In this document: positions 7,507 through 17,326 of the stretch, in pieces
Layout: each line of letters begins with the position of its first letter
Position numbering within the stretch: position 1 is the first letter of the stretch
Assembly (NCBI RefSeq): GCF_014845095.1
Contig: NZ_NKUG01000144.1
Span: 1-64,000 of the forward strand
Length of the DNA: 64,000 nucleotides
Direction of reading: 5' to 3'
From: Methylobacterium bullatum
GTDB lineage: Bacteria; Pseudomonadota; Alphaproteobacteria; Rhizobiales; Beijerinckiaceae
Program-made: the position numbers and the translations under genes
The notes under the pieces: model-generated
Databases searched by the model: none
What the model saw: only the letters and a program-made list of their open reading frames with translations
Told to the model about the DNA's origin: nothing

Positions 7507-9024
7507 TCAGTTCGCCGCCGGTCGCGCCGCCTTCTGCGGGATCAGGCCCGGCGGCACCGGGGCGTTGCCCGGAGCCTTCGCCGGAGCGGCGGGCGCCGCC
7601 TTCTTCGGCGTGATGGAGCCCGTCATGACCGCGTCCCGCATCGGCACCGCCGGCGAATCGATGCCGTAGATGTCGTCGCGGAAATGCGCGCGTCCGTCCG
7701 GGGTGGCGTAGCCGGTGAGATAGACGAAGGTGACCGGGATCTGGTTCGGCAGCTTGATATCGAGCCGCTCGTTGGTGGCGATGTTGGCCTCGATCTCCAT
7801 CGGTCCCCAGGTCGAGCCGGGGCCGCTCGGGCCGGGAGTGCCCTCCAGAAGCCAGCCCGCCAGCTCCTTCACCTGGGCCACCCGTACACAGCCATGCGAG
7901 TGGAAACGCACCTCGCGGGCGAACAGCGATTTCGACGGCGTGTCGTGCATGTACACGGCCTGCTTGTTCGGCATGTCGATGCGGACCTGCCCCAGCGAGT
8001 TGTCGAGGCCGGAATCCTGGCGCAGCGTGTAGTTCGCGGCCTTCTCGCCGGCCCAGTCGATGGTCGTCGGATCGACCTCGACGCCGCCGGGGCCGAGGAT
8101 GCGGATCCGCTCGCGGGCGAGATAGCCCGGGTCTTTCCGCATCTTGGGGATGATCTCCTTCTTGATGATGGAGACCGGCAGGGTCCAGGTCGGGTTGAGG
8201 TTCACGTCGGTGATGCGCGCCTCGATCCGCGGCGTCGCCTTGTCAGGCTTGCCGACCACGGCCACGTAGCGGCGCACCACGACGCCGTTCTCCACCGCCT
8301 CCACGGCGGCCGACGGGATGTTCACCACCACGTAACGGTCGCCGTAGGGGAAGTTGGAGCCGATCTGCCGCGCGGCCGAGGCCGAGAGCTGGCGCTGGCG
8401 GGTCGCCGCCGGCACGTTGAGGGCGGTCACCGTCTGGCGGCCGACCATGCCGGTCTCGGGCAGTCCGTGGCGCGCCTGAAACGCCTTCACCGCCGAGACG
8501 AGGATGGGGTCGAGCACGTCGGAGCTCGGCACGCCGGCCGGCAGATCGCCGGTGAGGACGAGGTGCTGGCGAAGTGCTGGAATGTTCGGGTCGCGGGCAC
8601 CCGGCTTGATCGTCAGGTCGGCGGGCAGGGTCCCCCAGCCCCCGGCATCGACGATGGCCTGATAGCGCTCGGCCATGCGGAACGTGTCGAGGAAGGTCGA
8701 GGGCGCCAGGGTCGGGACGGGGTCGTCCGAGACGCGCGCCACCACGAGGGGAGGCAGTTCGCGGGATTTCTTCGGCGCCGCCGGTGCCGACTCCGCGCCT
8801 TGCGCCAGCGGGACCGCATTCGCCGGCGCCACCTGTTCGGGCTTCGGAGCGGCGTCGGGTCTCGGACCGGCCTCGGCCTTGGGCGCAGGCTTGGCGGCAG
8901 CCGGCGGCGCCTCTGGGGGAACCGGAGCCGGTTCGGCCCCAGCGCCGGTCAGGCACAGCATCAGCGCCAGCGGCGACAGGCCGGCACTCAGGATCGACGG
9001 GAACACGACGCAACGCGACGACAC
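7507..9024 (-). CDS. L,D-transpeptidase (YcbB/LdtD-like, YkuD domain) with peptidoglycan-binding domain
   Basis: A 505-residue periplasmic enzyme making 3-3 cross-links in peptidoglycan or attaching proteins to it. It has an N-terminal signal peptide (residues about 1-30), a low-complexity Pro/Ala/Lys linker (30-85), and a domain with the PG_binding_1 motif (LVSAVKAFQARHGLPETGMVG). The YkuD catalytic core has HSHGCVRV with nucleophile Cys379. A Pro/Ala-rich tail follows residue 465. The order (scaffold, PG-binding, YkuD) matches LdtD/YcbB rather than short Ldts. It resists classical beta-lactams by family. It is transcribed opposite to the VOC gene and appears monocistronic. Confidence 0.93.
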   Translation of the reverse strand: MSSRCVVFPSILSAGLSPLALMLCLTGAGAEPAPVPPEAPPAAAKPAPKAEAGPRPDAAPKPEQVAPANAVPLAQGAESAPAAPKKSRELPPLVVARVSDDPVPTLAPSTFLDTFRMAERYQAIVDAGGWGTLPADLTIKPGARDPNIPALRQHLVLTGDLPAGVPSSDVLDPILVSAVKAFQARHGLPETGMVGRQTVTALNVPAATRQRQLSASAARQIGSNFPYGDRYVVVNIPSAAVEAVENGVVVRRYVAVVGKPDKATPRIEARITDVNLNPTWTLPVSIIKKEIIPKMRKDPGYLARERIRILGPGGVEVDPTTIDWAGEKAANYTLRQDSGLDNSLGQVRIDMPNKQAVYMHDTPSKSLFAREVRFHSHGCVRVAQVKELAGWLLEGTPGPSGPGSTWGPMEIEANIATNERLDIKLPNQIPVTFVYLTGYATPDGRAHFRDDIYGIDSPAVPMRDAVMTGSITPKKAAPAAPAKAPGNAPVPPGLIPQKAARPAAN

Positions 9025-9168
9025 AGGCAGCCCTCATGAGCAGACAGAGCCGGATCATGCGGGCGGGATGGTTACCAAGTTCCTCCGCCTCCCTGCCGGG
9101 CGGCCCTGACAAAACGGGACACCCCGCCCTACCTCCCGGCCAACCCGAACCGCCAAGGAGGCCGTGCC

Positions 9169-10005
9169 ATGATTCATCATCCCGCGATCCGCAGAGGCGG
9201 CACGGCCGTCGTGACGGGAGCCGCGAGCGGCATCGGGCTCGCCGCCGCCAGGCGGTTCGCCGCTTCCGGCATGAGGGTCGTCCTCGCCGACCTGCCCGGC
9301 GAGGCGCTGGAGACGGCGCGCGCGGAGATCGCGGCGACGGGCGCCGATGTGCTGGCCCGTCCCACCGATGTCGGCCGCCGCGAGGACATGGACGCTCTGC
9401 GCGAGGCGGCGGGCGACGCGCCCGCGCTCGTCATGCTCAATGCCGGGATCGAGGCCGGAGGTCGCCTGTTCTCGGACGACGCGACCTGGCGGCGCATCCT
9501 CGACACCAACCTCTGGGGCGTCGTCAACGGTATCCAGGCCTTCGTTCCGGCGATGATCGAGGCGGGCGAGCCCGGCGCGGTCATCGTCACCGGCTCGAAA
9601 CAGGGGATCACCACGCCGCCGGGCAACACGCCCTACAACGTCTCGAAAGCCGGGGTGAAGGTGGTCGCGGAGGCCCTCGCGCATGACTTGCGCGGGCGGG
9701 AGGGCGCGCCGGTCAGCGCCCACCTGCTGATCCCCGGCTTCGTCTTTACCGGCCTGACGAAGGCGCGCGGCGTGGCCGAGAAGCCCGAGGGCGCCTGGAC
9801 ACCGGAGGAGACGGTGGAACTCATGATCGAGGCGATGGGCCGGGGCGACTTCTACATCCTCTGCCCCGACAACGAGACCACCCGCGAGCAGGACGAGCGC
9901 CGCATCGCCTGGGCGGCGGGGGACGTGATCGAGAACCGGCCCGCGCTCTCACGCTGGCATCCGGATTTTGCCGAGGCGTTCAAGGACTTTCTCGCTTCCC
10001 GATGA
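9169..10005 (+). CDS. Short-chain dehydrogenase/reductase
   Basis: A 278-residue SDR oxidoreductase with cofactor motif TGAASGIG (about residues 17-24), Asp in VVLADLPG that suggests NAD(H) preference, an LNAG in place of NNAG, catalytic Ser in VTGSKQG and the YxxxK pair Tyr156/Lys160. The C-terminal part (WTPEETVELMIEAMGRGDFYILCPDNET) resembles SDRs annotated as oxidoreductases of unknown substrate in rhizobia and methylobacteria. The start has an AAGGAGG site 8 bases upstream of ATG 9169. It is convergent with the Dyp peroxidase. Confidence 0.88.
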   Translation: MIHHPAIRRGGTAVVTGAASGIGLAAARRFAASGMRVVLADLPGEALETARAEIAATGADVLARPTDVGRREDMDALREAAGDAPALVMLNAGIEAGGRLFSDDATWRRILDTNLWGVVNGIQAFVPAMIEAGEPGAVIVTGSKQGITTPPGNTPYNVSKAGVKVVAEALAHDLRGREGAPVSAHLLIPGFVFTGLTKARGVAEKPEGAWTPEETVELMIEAMGRGDFYILCPDNETTREQDERRIAWAAGDVIENRPALSRWHPDFAEAFKDFLASR

Positions 10006-10047
10006 AGGGCGGTCCCCGGAGCCCGCCGTGGCGATGCGGCCGCCCCG

Positions 10048-11592
10048 TCAAGACAGTTCCTTCAGGGCCAGGATGGAGGGGGCGAAGAAATACTCGCCGC
10101 CTTCCATCCGGACGAAGCTCCTGAGGTTGAAATCCGGCCTGTTCGCCTCCACCAGCGAGAACGGAGCCGCGCCCTTGAAGGGACGGTCGACAGAGGCCGA
10201 TTGGCCGATGATCGGATCGATGCCGCTGGCCGGGTGGGAGAAGTCGTCCGCGTTGCACCAGCTCCGTTGGACGAACTCGAACTGGTCGTCGATCGAGGTG
10301 ACGTAGCATTTGAACAGTAACCCGCGGGACAGCCGGACCTTGCTGTCTTCGTCGGGGGTGCCGGCGTTGTCGATCGCGCCCGAGACGCCGGACAATGCCT
10401 CGGCCTCGGTGACTTCCGGCCCGAAAGAGATGCCCCGGCGCATCATGCGGTGGCTCTGCGTGAACGCTTCGGCTCTGCCGATGGCCTTCTCGTCGGGTTC
10501 GAGTTCGTGCCGGACATCGTCGCGCGGATAGGCCTTGCGGATATGAGCGGCCCACGGGCAGACGACGCCCTCTCGATCCTCGCCGAATTCGAAATCATTG
10601 GCGCGCGGCGTGTTGTCCCCGACGCTGCGGTCGTCACCTCTCGGCGCGTTGATCATGGCCGCACCGCTCTTCCAGCGCCCCACCATCTGGGCGCCGAGGA
10701 GGTCGGGATCGGCCAAGTCCGCTCCGGCGGGGATCGCCGCGGAAGCCGTCTTCACCGATGCGTTGAATTCCGGAACAAACTGGGCGAGGCGCCGAATGAC
10801 AAGATAGGCCCCGTGGTTCATGAAAGGGATCGGCGGTTCGGCGACCGGGCCCTTCACCTCGAACCGCGGGGCGTTCGGATTTTGTCCGGGGAAGCCGAAC
10901 ACGAACTCGCCCGGCCACAGGAGATCTTGGCCCAGGGCGGCCTGATTGTCCTTGCCGCCCTCGGCCGTCGGATGGAACGGGGTGTCGTGGCCGATCCGGC
11001 CCCGGAGGCCCGGTTGAGAGACGCCGTCCGCGTATCCGAAATGTTCGTGACCCACCACCGGCTCCGGTCGCACCTGACCGACCTCCTCATGGAGCAGGCT
11101 CCATCCGTTCTCGGCTGGCGGGACCAGCCTCAGGGACATGACGTCGACGACTTCGGCGTGCGAAGCGCCGGTGACGATGAAGACACCGTGGAGATCGGGG
11201 TCTGGATTCAGTGCCGTCCACTCGGACGACGGCGGGTCTTGCAGGATCGCCTGGCGACTCGCCATCCCCTCCCTGAAGGCATCCGCTCCGGTCATCGTTG
11301 CGGCATCCTCCACATCGAGCCTGTCCAGACCCGCGAAGGTGAAGGCGAGGTTCAGTCCGGGCGTCGGGACGAGCTGTGCGTTGATGAGCTTCTGGGCCGC
11401 GATTTTGGCCCGATCGTCTATGCAATCCTGCATGCTCGTGATGTGGAGGGACTTGAGGAATGCCTTGAACGCTGCCGGATCGGTGATCGTGAAGAACATC
11501 AGGTGCTCGTGGCGCTTGGGCAAACCGGCGAGGATGTCGCCCTGGATGGCGTCGAGCGGGAACAACGGCTCGTCTGCGATATCGCGGGCCAT
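10048..11592 (-). CDS. Dyp-type haem peroxidase
   Basis: A 514-residue dye-decolourising peroxidase. The family hallmark GxxDG is present as FGYADGVSQPG, whose Asp serves as the acid-base residue for compound I formation. The proximal haem His is expected in the C-terminal half (AFTQSHRMMRRGISFG). No signal peptide is seen at MARDIADEPLF, so it is likely cytoplasmic or encapsulated. The length is at the long end, fitting P/class C-like Dyps rather than the 300-residue EfeB type. There is no adjacent encapsulin or efeUO. The start has a GGAGGGA site just upstream. A long gene-poor region separates it from zwf. Confidence 0.9.
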   Translation of the reverse strand: MARDIADEPLFPLDAIQGDILAGLPKRHEHLMFFTITDPAAFKAFLKSLHITSMQDCIDDRAKIAAQKLINAQLVPTPGLNLAFTFAGLDRLDVEDAATMTGADAFREGMASRQAILQDPPSSEWTALNPDPDLHGVFIVTGASHAEVVDVMSLRLVPPAENGWSLLHEEVGQVRPEPVVGHEHFGYADGVSQPGLRGRIGHDTPFHPTAEGGKDNQAALGQDLLWPGEFVFGFPGQNPNAPRFEVKGPVAEPPIPFMNHGAYLVIRRLAQFVPEFNASVKTASAAIPAGADLADPDLLGAQMVGRWKSGAAMINAPRGDDRSVGDNTPRANDFEFGEDREGVVCPWAAHIRKAYPRDDVRHELEPDEKAIGRAEAFTQSHRMMRRGISFGPEVTEAEALSGVSGAIDNAGTPDEDSKVRLSRGLLFKCYVTSIDDQFEFVQRSWCNADDFSHPASGIDPIIGQSASVDRPFKGAAPFSLVEANRPDFNLRSFVRMEGGEYFFAPSILALKELS

Positions 11593-12331
11593 GTGGTCGT
11601 CCCTCCGGAATGGTCACACGGACCCGTTCACGCGGGTGCCGTTGCGTGTTTGCAGGATCAAAAAGTGATTATCTACAGTTGCCGGGGCATAATATTTGAG
11701 CCGTATCCGGCATTTAATGCAAGTTAATGGACTTTTGGAAATGAATTGATCTCTCGGCATCTGCGAGTCGCCGGGGATAGATCACGCTTCGGGATTCGTC
11801 CCGATCGGAAGTCATGGCAGGATTTTGCCGCTGAAATGCTGTGTCTTCCGCTAACACGTCTATACTTCGCTCTGGTCGAAATCGAAAGGACGAATTGGTA
11901 TGATGATAGATCGTGGGGTGACCCAAAGGTGTTACACTTGGGACCGGACCGTCACCGCTTGAGCACGACGGGGGGGCGGTCTGGCGATACGCTGGAGTGA
12001 AAGCTGCCGGCGGAAGGAGCGCGGTTTTCGACTGAAAATGTCGTCGCAGGACTGGTTCGTTCCCGTCCATGATCCCCGTGTGCGTAGACTCACTGGGCAT
12101 CTCGCGCCGTCCCGGGTAATGCTCGTTTCCCGGCTTCGGCCGATCCGGCGGAGGGCGCTTCCGAGCAGGAGGCGGGCGCCAGGCGAGTGATGCAATTACC
12201 CGGCAGCCCTGCTGGCGGCGCTCTTGCTTGCAGGGTATGGCATCGCCACGATCGCGGGGCCGGATTGCCGGGGCCGCTGGGCCCAAGATCGGCCCGTTTC
12301 AACCGGCGCTGACAAACCCGGGAGTAGCCCT
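11593..12331. other. 739-bp gene-free region with AT-rich patches
   Basis: This lies between the Dyp peroxidase (minus strand) and zwf (plus strand). No reading frame here has convincing codon usage or a recognisable product. Around 11655-11760 and 11830-11940 the sequence is notably richer in A/T than the surrounding genes, which is compatible with divergent promoters. A GGGAG site at 12320-12324 serves zwf. I see no tRNA, repeat or transposase remnant. Confidence 0.5.
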
Positions 12332-13810
12332 TTGGCCACCATCATCCCCGTCGCCTCCTTCGATTGCGTCGTGTTCGGCGCCACAGGCGATCTGACCACC
12401 CGCAAGCTGCTGCCTGCCCTGTATTACCGCTACAAGGACGGGCAGATTCCCGGCACCAGCCGCATCATCGGCGCGTCCCGCTCCGAGATGAGCGTCGAGG
12501 CGTTCCGCGAGCGGGCGCGTGACGCGCTCAAGCGCTTCGTCCCGGCCCGCGACCTCGACGAGGACAAGCTTGCCGCCTTCCTAGACCATCTCGACTACGT
12601 GGCGGTGGACGGGGCCGGCGACGACGGCTGGGAGGATCTCGCCGCCAAGCTCGCCGAACGGCCGGACCAGGTGCGGCCCTATTATCTCGCCACCTCGCCG
12701 GATCTCTACGGCTCGATCTGCCGCAACCTTTCGGCCCATGGGCTCATCGGTGAGAAGTCGCGGGTGGTGCTGGAAAAGCCCATCGGCAAAGATCTGAAAT
12801 CGGCCCGCGCCATCAACGACGCGGTCGGCGAGGTCTTCCCCGAGGAGCAGATCTTCCGCATCGACCATTACCTCGGCAAGGAGACGGTGCAGAACCTGCT
12901 CGCCCTGCGCTTTGCCAACACCATCTTCGAGCGCCTGTGGACGGCGGACGTGATCGACCACGTCCAGATCACGGTGGGCGAGACGGTGGGGGTCGAGGGC
13001 CGTGCCGGTTACTACGACACGTCGGGGGCGCTCCGCGACATGGTGCAGAATCACCTGCTCCAGCTTCTCTGCCTGATGGCGATGGAGAGCCCGCTCACCC
13101 TCGACGCCAATTCGGTGCGGGACGAGAAGCTGAAGGTGCTGCGTGCGCTGAAGCCGATCACGCCCCACGACGTCCAGGCCGTCACCGTGCGCGGCCAGTA
13201 CGCGGCCGGCGCCGTGGACGGCAAACCGGTTCAGGGCTACCGCGCCGATCTCGGCGGCGAGACGGAGAGCCGAACGGAGACCTTCGTCGCCCTCAAGCTC
13301 GAAGTTCAGTCCTGGCGCTGGGCCGGGGTGCCCTTCTACATCCGCACCGGGAAACGCCTGCCCCAGAAGCTCTCCGAGATCGTGGTGCAGTTCCGCGCCT
13401 CTCCCTTCTCGATCTTCCCGGCTGAGTCCTTCGGGCGCGAGCCCAATCGCCTCGTCATCCGGCTCCAGCCGGAGGAGGGGATCAAGCTCGAAGTGATGAC
13501 CAAGGACCCGGGGCCGGGCGGCATGCGCCTGCGGCCGACCAACCTCGACATCTCCTTCGAGGAGACGTTCAAGCAGCGGTATCCCGATGCCTACGAGCGC
13601 TTGCTGATGGACGTGGTGCGCGGCAACGCCACCCTGTTCATGCGCCGCGACGAGGTGGAGGTGGCCTGGGCCTGGGCCGATTCGCTGCTGAAGGCCTGGG
13701 CGGACCGGCCCGAGCCGCCCCGCGCCTATCCGGCCGGAAGCTGGGGCCCAACCGCCGCCATCGCCCTGATCGAGCGGGACGGACGGACCTGGCACGAGGA
13801 AATGCACTGA
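12332..13810 (+). CDS. zwf: Glucose-6-phosphate 1-dehydrogenase
   Basis: A 492-residue enzyme oxidising glucose-6-phosphate to 6-phosphogluconolactone with NAD(P)+, the entry to the oxidative pentose-phosphate and Entner-Doudoroff routes. Signatures are the nucleotide loop FGATGDLTTRKLLPALYY near the N-terminus and the active-site motif RIDHYLGKE at residues 176-184. The extended upstream frame is discarded. The TTG at 12332 is 7 bases after GGGAG, gives the standard family length and begins right before the conserved N-terminus, so a TTG start is inferred. Neither pgl nor edd/eda is adjacent, so it is a solitary zwf. A GntR regulator follows 145 bp downstream, which may be coincidental. Confidence 0.95.
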   Translation: MATIIPVASFDCVVFGATGDLTTRKLLPALYYRYKDGQIPGTSRIIGASRSEMSVEAFRERARDALKRFVPARDLDEDKLAAFLDHLDYVAVDGAGDDGWEDLAAKLAERPDQVRPYYLATSPDLYGSICRNLSAHGLIGEKSRVVLEKPIGKDLKSARAINDAVGEVFPEEQIFRIDHYLGKETVQNLLALRFANTIFERLWTADVIDHVQITVGETVGVEGRAGYYDTSGALRDMVQNHLLQLLCLMAMESPLTLDANSVRDEKLKVLRALKPITPHDVQAVTVRGQYAAGAVDGKPVQGYRADLGGETESRTETFVALKLEVQSWRWAGVPFYIRTGKRLPQKLSEIVVQFRASPFSIFPAESFGREPNRLVIRLQPEEGIKLEVMTKDPGPGGMRLRPTNLDISFEETFKQRYPDAYERLLMDVVRGNATLFMRRDEVEVAWAWADSLLKAWADRPEPPRAYPAGSWGPTAAIALIERDGRTWHEEMH

Positions 13811-13955
13811 TCGGCGGGGGGGCGTCGTCTCAGGTGCTAAGTTATTTGTAAGACCGGAATAAAAACAACTAATCGGGCTCTCCCTCGACAGGCCGATGCC
13901 CGACGCCTAAACCTCAGGAGAGTATCCACCCTCCAACGACAAGACCTACGCCCCC

Positions 13956-14630
13956 ATGGAAAAGCTGGACTCGGCGGTCGGGATCAATCGCCGCTACCTC
14001 CACGACGAAGTCGTGGACCGGATGCGGGATCTCATCCAGTCGGGGGAACTCGAGCCACGGGCGCGGGTGAACGAGAGCGAGCTCACCGAGCGGTTCGGCA
14101 TCTCGCGCACGCCCCTGCGCGAGGCGATCAAGATCCTCGCCACGGAAGGGCTGCTCGAACTGCTGCCCAACCGCGGGGCGCGGGTGGCCAGCCTGTCCCA
14201 GGTCGAGATTGAGGAAATGATCGAGGTCATCGCCGGCCTCGAGGCGACCGCGGCCGATCTCGCCTGCCGCACCATCGGCGACGAGGAGGTCGCCGAGATC
14301 GAGCGGGATCACCACGCCATGGTGAAGGCCTGGAAGGACGGCGAGGAGGCCACGTATTTCCGGCTCAATCGCACGATCCACGAAGCGATCATGGCCGCGA
14401 GCCGCAATTCTGTGCTGGGCAGCATCTACGCCAGCCTGTCGGGCCGCATCCAGCGCTCGCGCTATGCCGTTCACCAGACCGCCGAGCAATGGAGCCGTGC
14501 CGTCTCCGAGCACGAACGGATGATCGAACTCCTCCACGCCCGGAACGGTCCTGCGCTGGCGACGCTCATGCGCGACCATATCCGCTCCAAGACCCCGGTC
14601 ATCGCCGAGAATTTCGGCGCGGGGACCTGA
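13956..14630 (+). CDS. GntR family transcriptional regulator, FCD subfamily
   Basis: A 224-residue regulator. The N-terminal winged helix contains the GntR signature (VVDRMRDLIQSGELEPRARVNESELTERFGISRTPLREAIKILATEGLLELLPNRG, about residues 20-75 in total). The C-terminal FCD domain is alpha-helical with likely metal/ligand histidines (ERDHHAMVKA, RTIHEAI, EHERMIEL, MRDHI). FadR/FCD proteins usually sense carboxylates and repress the neighbouring catabolic operon. Here the only plausible neighbours are zwf upstream and the divergent-end chemoreceptor, so the target is unclear. The start is an ATG without a strong ribosome binding site. Confidence 0.9.
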   Translation: MEKLDSAVGINRRYLHDEVVDRMRDLIQSGELEPRARVNESELTERFGISRTPLREAIKILATEGLLELLPNRGARVASLSQVEIEEMIEVIAGLEATAADLACRTIGDEEVAEIERDHHAMVKAWKDGEEATYFRLNRTIHEAIMAASRNSVLGSIYASLSGRIQRSRYAVHQTAEQWSRAVSEHERMIELLHARNGPALATLMRDHIRSKTPVIAENFGAGT

Positions 14631-14702
14631 AGGGCCGACCCGACGACGGGACCCGGCCTCAGGACGCCGATCGGGTGCGGGACGTCGACGGGCAGGGCCG
14701 TC

Positions 14703-16427
14703 TCAGGCCGCGCGGATCGTGGCCAGGAAGCGCCCCACTTCCGCGTTGAGATGCTCCGATTCCCGGGAGAGTTCGGAGGCGGAGGCCAGCACCTGAGAGG
14801 CTGCGGCGCCCGTCTCCTCGGCGGCGCCCGCCACGCCCGCGATGTTGGTCGTCACCTCCCCAGTGCCCTCGGCGGCCTGGTTGATGTTGCGCACGATCTC
14901 CTGGGTCGCCGCCCCCTGCTCCTCCACTGCCGCCGCGATCGACGTGGCGACGGAACTGATCTCGCGGATGCGGGCGGTGATCGTTTCGATCGCCGTGACG
15001 GCTTGGCCGGTGGAGCCCTGGATCCGGCCGATCTGGCTGCCGATCTCGTCGGTGGCCCGCGCGGTCTGGTTGGCGAGTTCCTTCACCTCGGCCGCCACGA
15101 CGGCAAAGCCCCGGCCCGCCTCGCCGGCACGGGCCGCCTCGATGGTGGCGTTGAGGGCGAGGAGGTTGGTCTGGCCAGCGATGGTGGCGATCATCGCGAC
15201 GACGTCGCCGATCTTCGCCGCGGCGTCACTCAGATCCTTCATCTGCGCGCCCGTCCGCGTCGCGTCCTCCACCGCCTGGTGCGCCAAGCTGGTGGAGCCG
15301 TCCACCTGACGGCCGATTTCCATGACGGACGAACCGAGTTCCTCCGCCGCTGCCGCCACCATGGTGACGTTGGTGCCCGCCTGTTCGGCCGCCGCCGCTA
15401 CGGCGACGGATTGGTGCGCCGTCTCCGTGGCGGTGCCGGACATGCCTTGGGAGGTCGAACGCAACTGCGTCGCCGCCGCCGAGACCCGGGTCAGGATATC
15501 GCCGACCGCATTCTCGAAACCGTCGGCCAAGGCCAGGGCGGCGGACCTGCGCTGGGCTTCCGCCCCGGCACGGGCCAGGGCGGCCTCACTCTCCAGGGCA
15601 CGGGTACGGACCAGATTGTCCCGGAAGGTGTCCAGGGTCGCGGCCATGGCGCCGATCTCGTCCCGCCGTCCGGTGCCGGGGATGGTGACCTCGGTATCGC
15701 CGGAGGCCAGACGGCGCATGGCGGCCGTCACCCGCTCGATGGGACGCGACACCCCGAAGAACGCGAAGGCCATGGCGGCCAGCGCCATGACGACGGCCGC
15801 GACCAGCATGATCTGCGTGGTGAAGACCGCCTGCGCCTGTTCCTCGCGCGCGGCCGCGCTGGCTGCCGCTCCGGCCCGGCCGTTGAATTCGACGAGCCTG
15901 CGTCCGGCGGCGGTCGCGGCGAGGTACTCGGCGTTCATCGGACCACGAAAACGCTCGGTGATCGCCGCGCGCTGGGAGGGATCGATCTTGCTCAGGCCAT
16001 TCCAGCCGTCGAGCATGATCTGCCACTTCGCACCGAACTCATCGAACAGCGCCTGCTCCTCGGGCGAACCGATGAGGAGACGATAGGCGTTCCTGTTCTT
16101 CTCGACGCTCTGGATCATCTCGCCGGCATTCTTGACGCTCAGGGCACGCTCGGCCTCGTCCTCCGCCATCAGGTAGCGGAACTGCCAGAGGCGGGTGCGC
16201 ATCACCAGCGCATTCAGGGCATGGGCCGCATCGACCGAAGGTAGCGCATTCGAGGCCAGCAACTCGATCCGGCCACCGATGGCGACGAGCTTCCGCAGAG
16301 CAACCACGCCCTGCACGGTGGTAATGATGGCGAGCGCGGTGAACAGGCCGATGAGCGTCGTCTTGATGGAGAGGCGCATGAAACGATCCGGGGAACGAGC
16401 GAATTTATGCAAAATCGCCGTGACCAT
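14703..16427 (-). CDS. Methyl-accepting chemotaxis protein
   Basis: A 574-residue membrane chemoreceptor. It has an N-terminal transmembrane helix (about residues 22-44), a periplasmic four-helix-bundle-like sensor (45-200), a second TM helix (about 205-228), a HAMP domain ([19 protein letters not shown] region) and a long cytoplasmic signalling domain. The latter includes the invariant hairpin region around [20 protein letters not shown]. No C-terminal NWETF-type receptor-methyltransferase tether is visible. ATG 16427 has an AGGA site; ATG 16379 (MRLSIKTT) is a possible later start. No che genes are adjacent. The ligand is unknown. Confidence 0.93.
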   Translation of the reverse strand: MVTAILHKFARSPDRFMRLSIKTTLIGLFTALAIITTVQGVVALRKLVAIGGRIELLASNALPSVDAAHALNALVMRTRLWQFRYLMAEDEAERALSVKNAGEMIQSVEKNRNAYRLLIGSPEEQALFDEFGAKWQIMLDGWNGLSKIDPSQRAAITERFRGPMNAEYLAATAAGRRLVEFNGRAGAAASAAAREEQAQAVFTTQIMLVAAVVMALAAMAFAFFGVSRPIERVTAAMRRLASGDTEVTIPGTGRRDEIGAMAATLDTFRDNLVRTRALESEAALARAGAEAQRRSAALALADGFENAVGDILTRVSAAATQLRSTSQGMSGTATETAHQSVAVAAAAEQAGTNVTMVAAAAEELGSSVMEIGRQVDGSTSLAHQAVEDATRTGAQMKDLSDAAAKIGDVVAMIATIAGQTNLLALNATIEAARAGEAGRGFAVVAAEVKELANQTARATDEIGSQIGRIQGSTGQAVTAIETITARIREISSVATSIAAAVEEQGAATQEIVRNINQAAEGTGEVTTNIAGVAGAAEETGAAASQVLASASELSRESEHLNAEVGRFLATIRAA

Positions 16428-16506
16428 GATGGCTAATTCCTAACGAAAGTTTGGTCTCCGCCCGAAAGCTTGCCGGCGATAGTCCACTCTTGTCGGCCGG
16501 CCGGTT

Positions 16507-17163
16507 TCACGCCGCGTCGCTGATCGAGCGCAGGTTGGCGACGAGATCGGAGAACCTGTCCCCTTGGACGATGACATGGGCGCGCAGCCGGTCCGACGCC
16601 GCGATCTCGTCGCCGGCGACGATGGCGGCGACGATGGCCTCGTGTTCGGCGAGGGATTGCCCCAGCCGGTGACGCGCTCTCAGCTGCATCCGCCGGAACG
16701 GGGTCAGGCGCCGGTGGAGAAGCCGCGCCTGCTCGCACAGGAAGTTGTTGCGGCAGGCGCGGTAGATCACCGTGTGGAAGACGTAATTCTCCTGGTAGTA
16801 GGTCTCGGGGTCCTCGTCGGCCGCCGCCGCCGCGCAGGCGGCGAGCGCCTGTTTCAAGGCGGTCTCGTCGGCCGCGATCAGCCGGCGGGCGGCGAGCCGG
16901 CCGCACGAGGCCTCGATCTCGGCCATCGTCTCGAACATCGCGACGAGCAGTTCCGGATCGGGCGCGCTGACGATGGCGCCCCGGCGCGGCTTGATCTCCA
17001 CGAGGCCGGTCATCGCCAGCTGCAGCAACGCCTCGCGGATCGGCGTGCGCGAGACGCCGAAGCGCTCGGCCAGCTCGGTCTCGTCGAGGCGGGAGCCGAT
17101 GGCCAGCCGACCATCCACGATCTCCGTCTCGATCGTCTGCCTGAGGCTGAGCGATCGGGTCAT
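16507..17163 (-). CDS. GntR/FCD regulator divergent from the TRAP transporter operon
   Basis: A 218-residue GntR family repressor/activator. The winged helix includes RLDETELAERFGVSRTPIREALLQLAMTGLVEIKPRRGAIV. The FCD domain contains the usual helical core with histidine positions (NYVFHTVIYRAC, LAEHEAIVAAI, RAHVIVQGD) that often bind a metal plus a carboxylate effector. It is transcribed away from dctP with 163 bp between start codons. This is the standard arrangement for a regulator of its divergent transporter, so it is probably the sensor of the TRAP substrate or a catabolite of it. Confidence 0.92.
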   Translation of the reverse strand: MTRSLSLRQTIETEIVDGRLAIGSRLDETELAERFGVSRTPIREALLQLAMTGLVEIKPRRGAIVSAPDPELLVAMFETMAEIEASCGRLAARRLIAADETALKQALAACAAAAADEDPETYYQENYVFHTVIYRACRNNFLCEQARLLHRRLTPFRRMQLRARHRLGQSLAEHEAIVAAIVAGDEIAASDRLRAHVIVQGDRFSDLVANLRSISDAA

Positions 17164-17217
17164 GGCGTTCCCGTCCTATAGGTCATGAAATTCGTTGCGA
17201 TCCATTATTCAATGTCG

Positions 17218-17257
17218 TTGACAAAATATACAAGACATAGTTCGTTGGTATATCGAA
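17218..17257. promoter_or_regulatory. Candidate promoter/GntR operator between regulator and dctP
   Basis: In the 163-bp divergent region a TTGACA hexamer is at 17218-17223. It is followed by half-sites TATACAA (17227-17233) and TTGGTATA (17245-17252) in opposite orientation. The segment 17241-17257 is also bounded by TTCG and CGAA. FCD-type GntR proteins commonly bind such T-GTATAC-A-like palindromes. A TATAAA at 17270-17275 could be a -10 element for dctP. Assignment is by pattern only. Confidence 0.35.
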
Positions 17258-17326
17258 TGCGCGTTGCAGTATAAATGTTGCGCCGCAAAACAGCGAGACC
17301 ACAAAGGTCCGCCCGGGAGAGACGCC

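Noticed and set aside
11714-12286. 190-codon minus-strand frame upstream of zwf
   Set aside because: No ribosome binding site, no conserved pattern and low-complexity composition; treated as non-coding.
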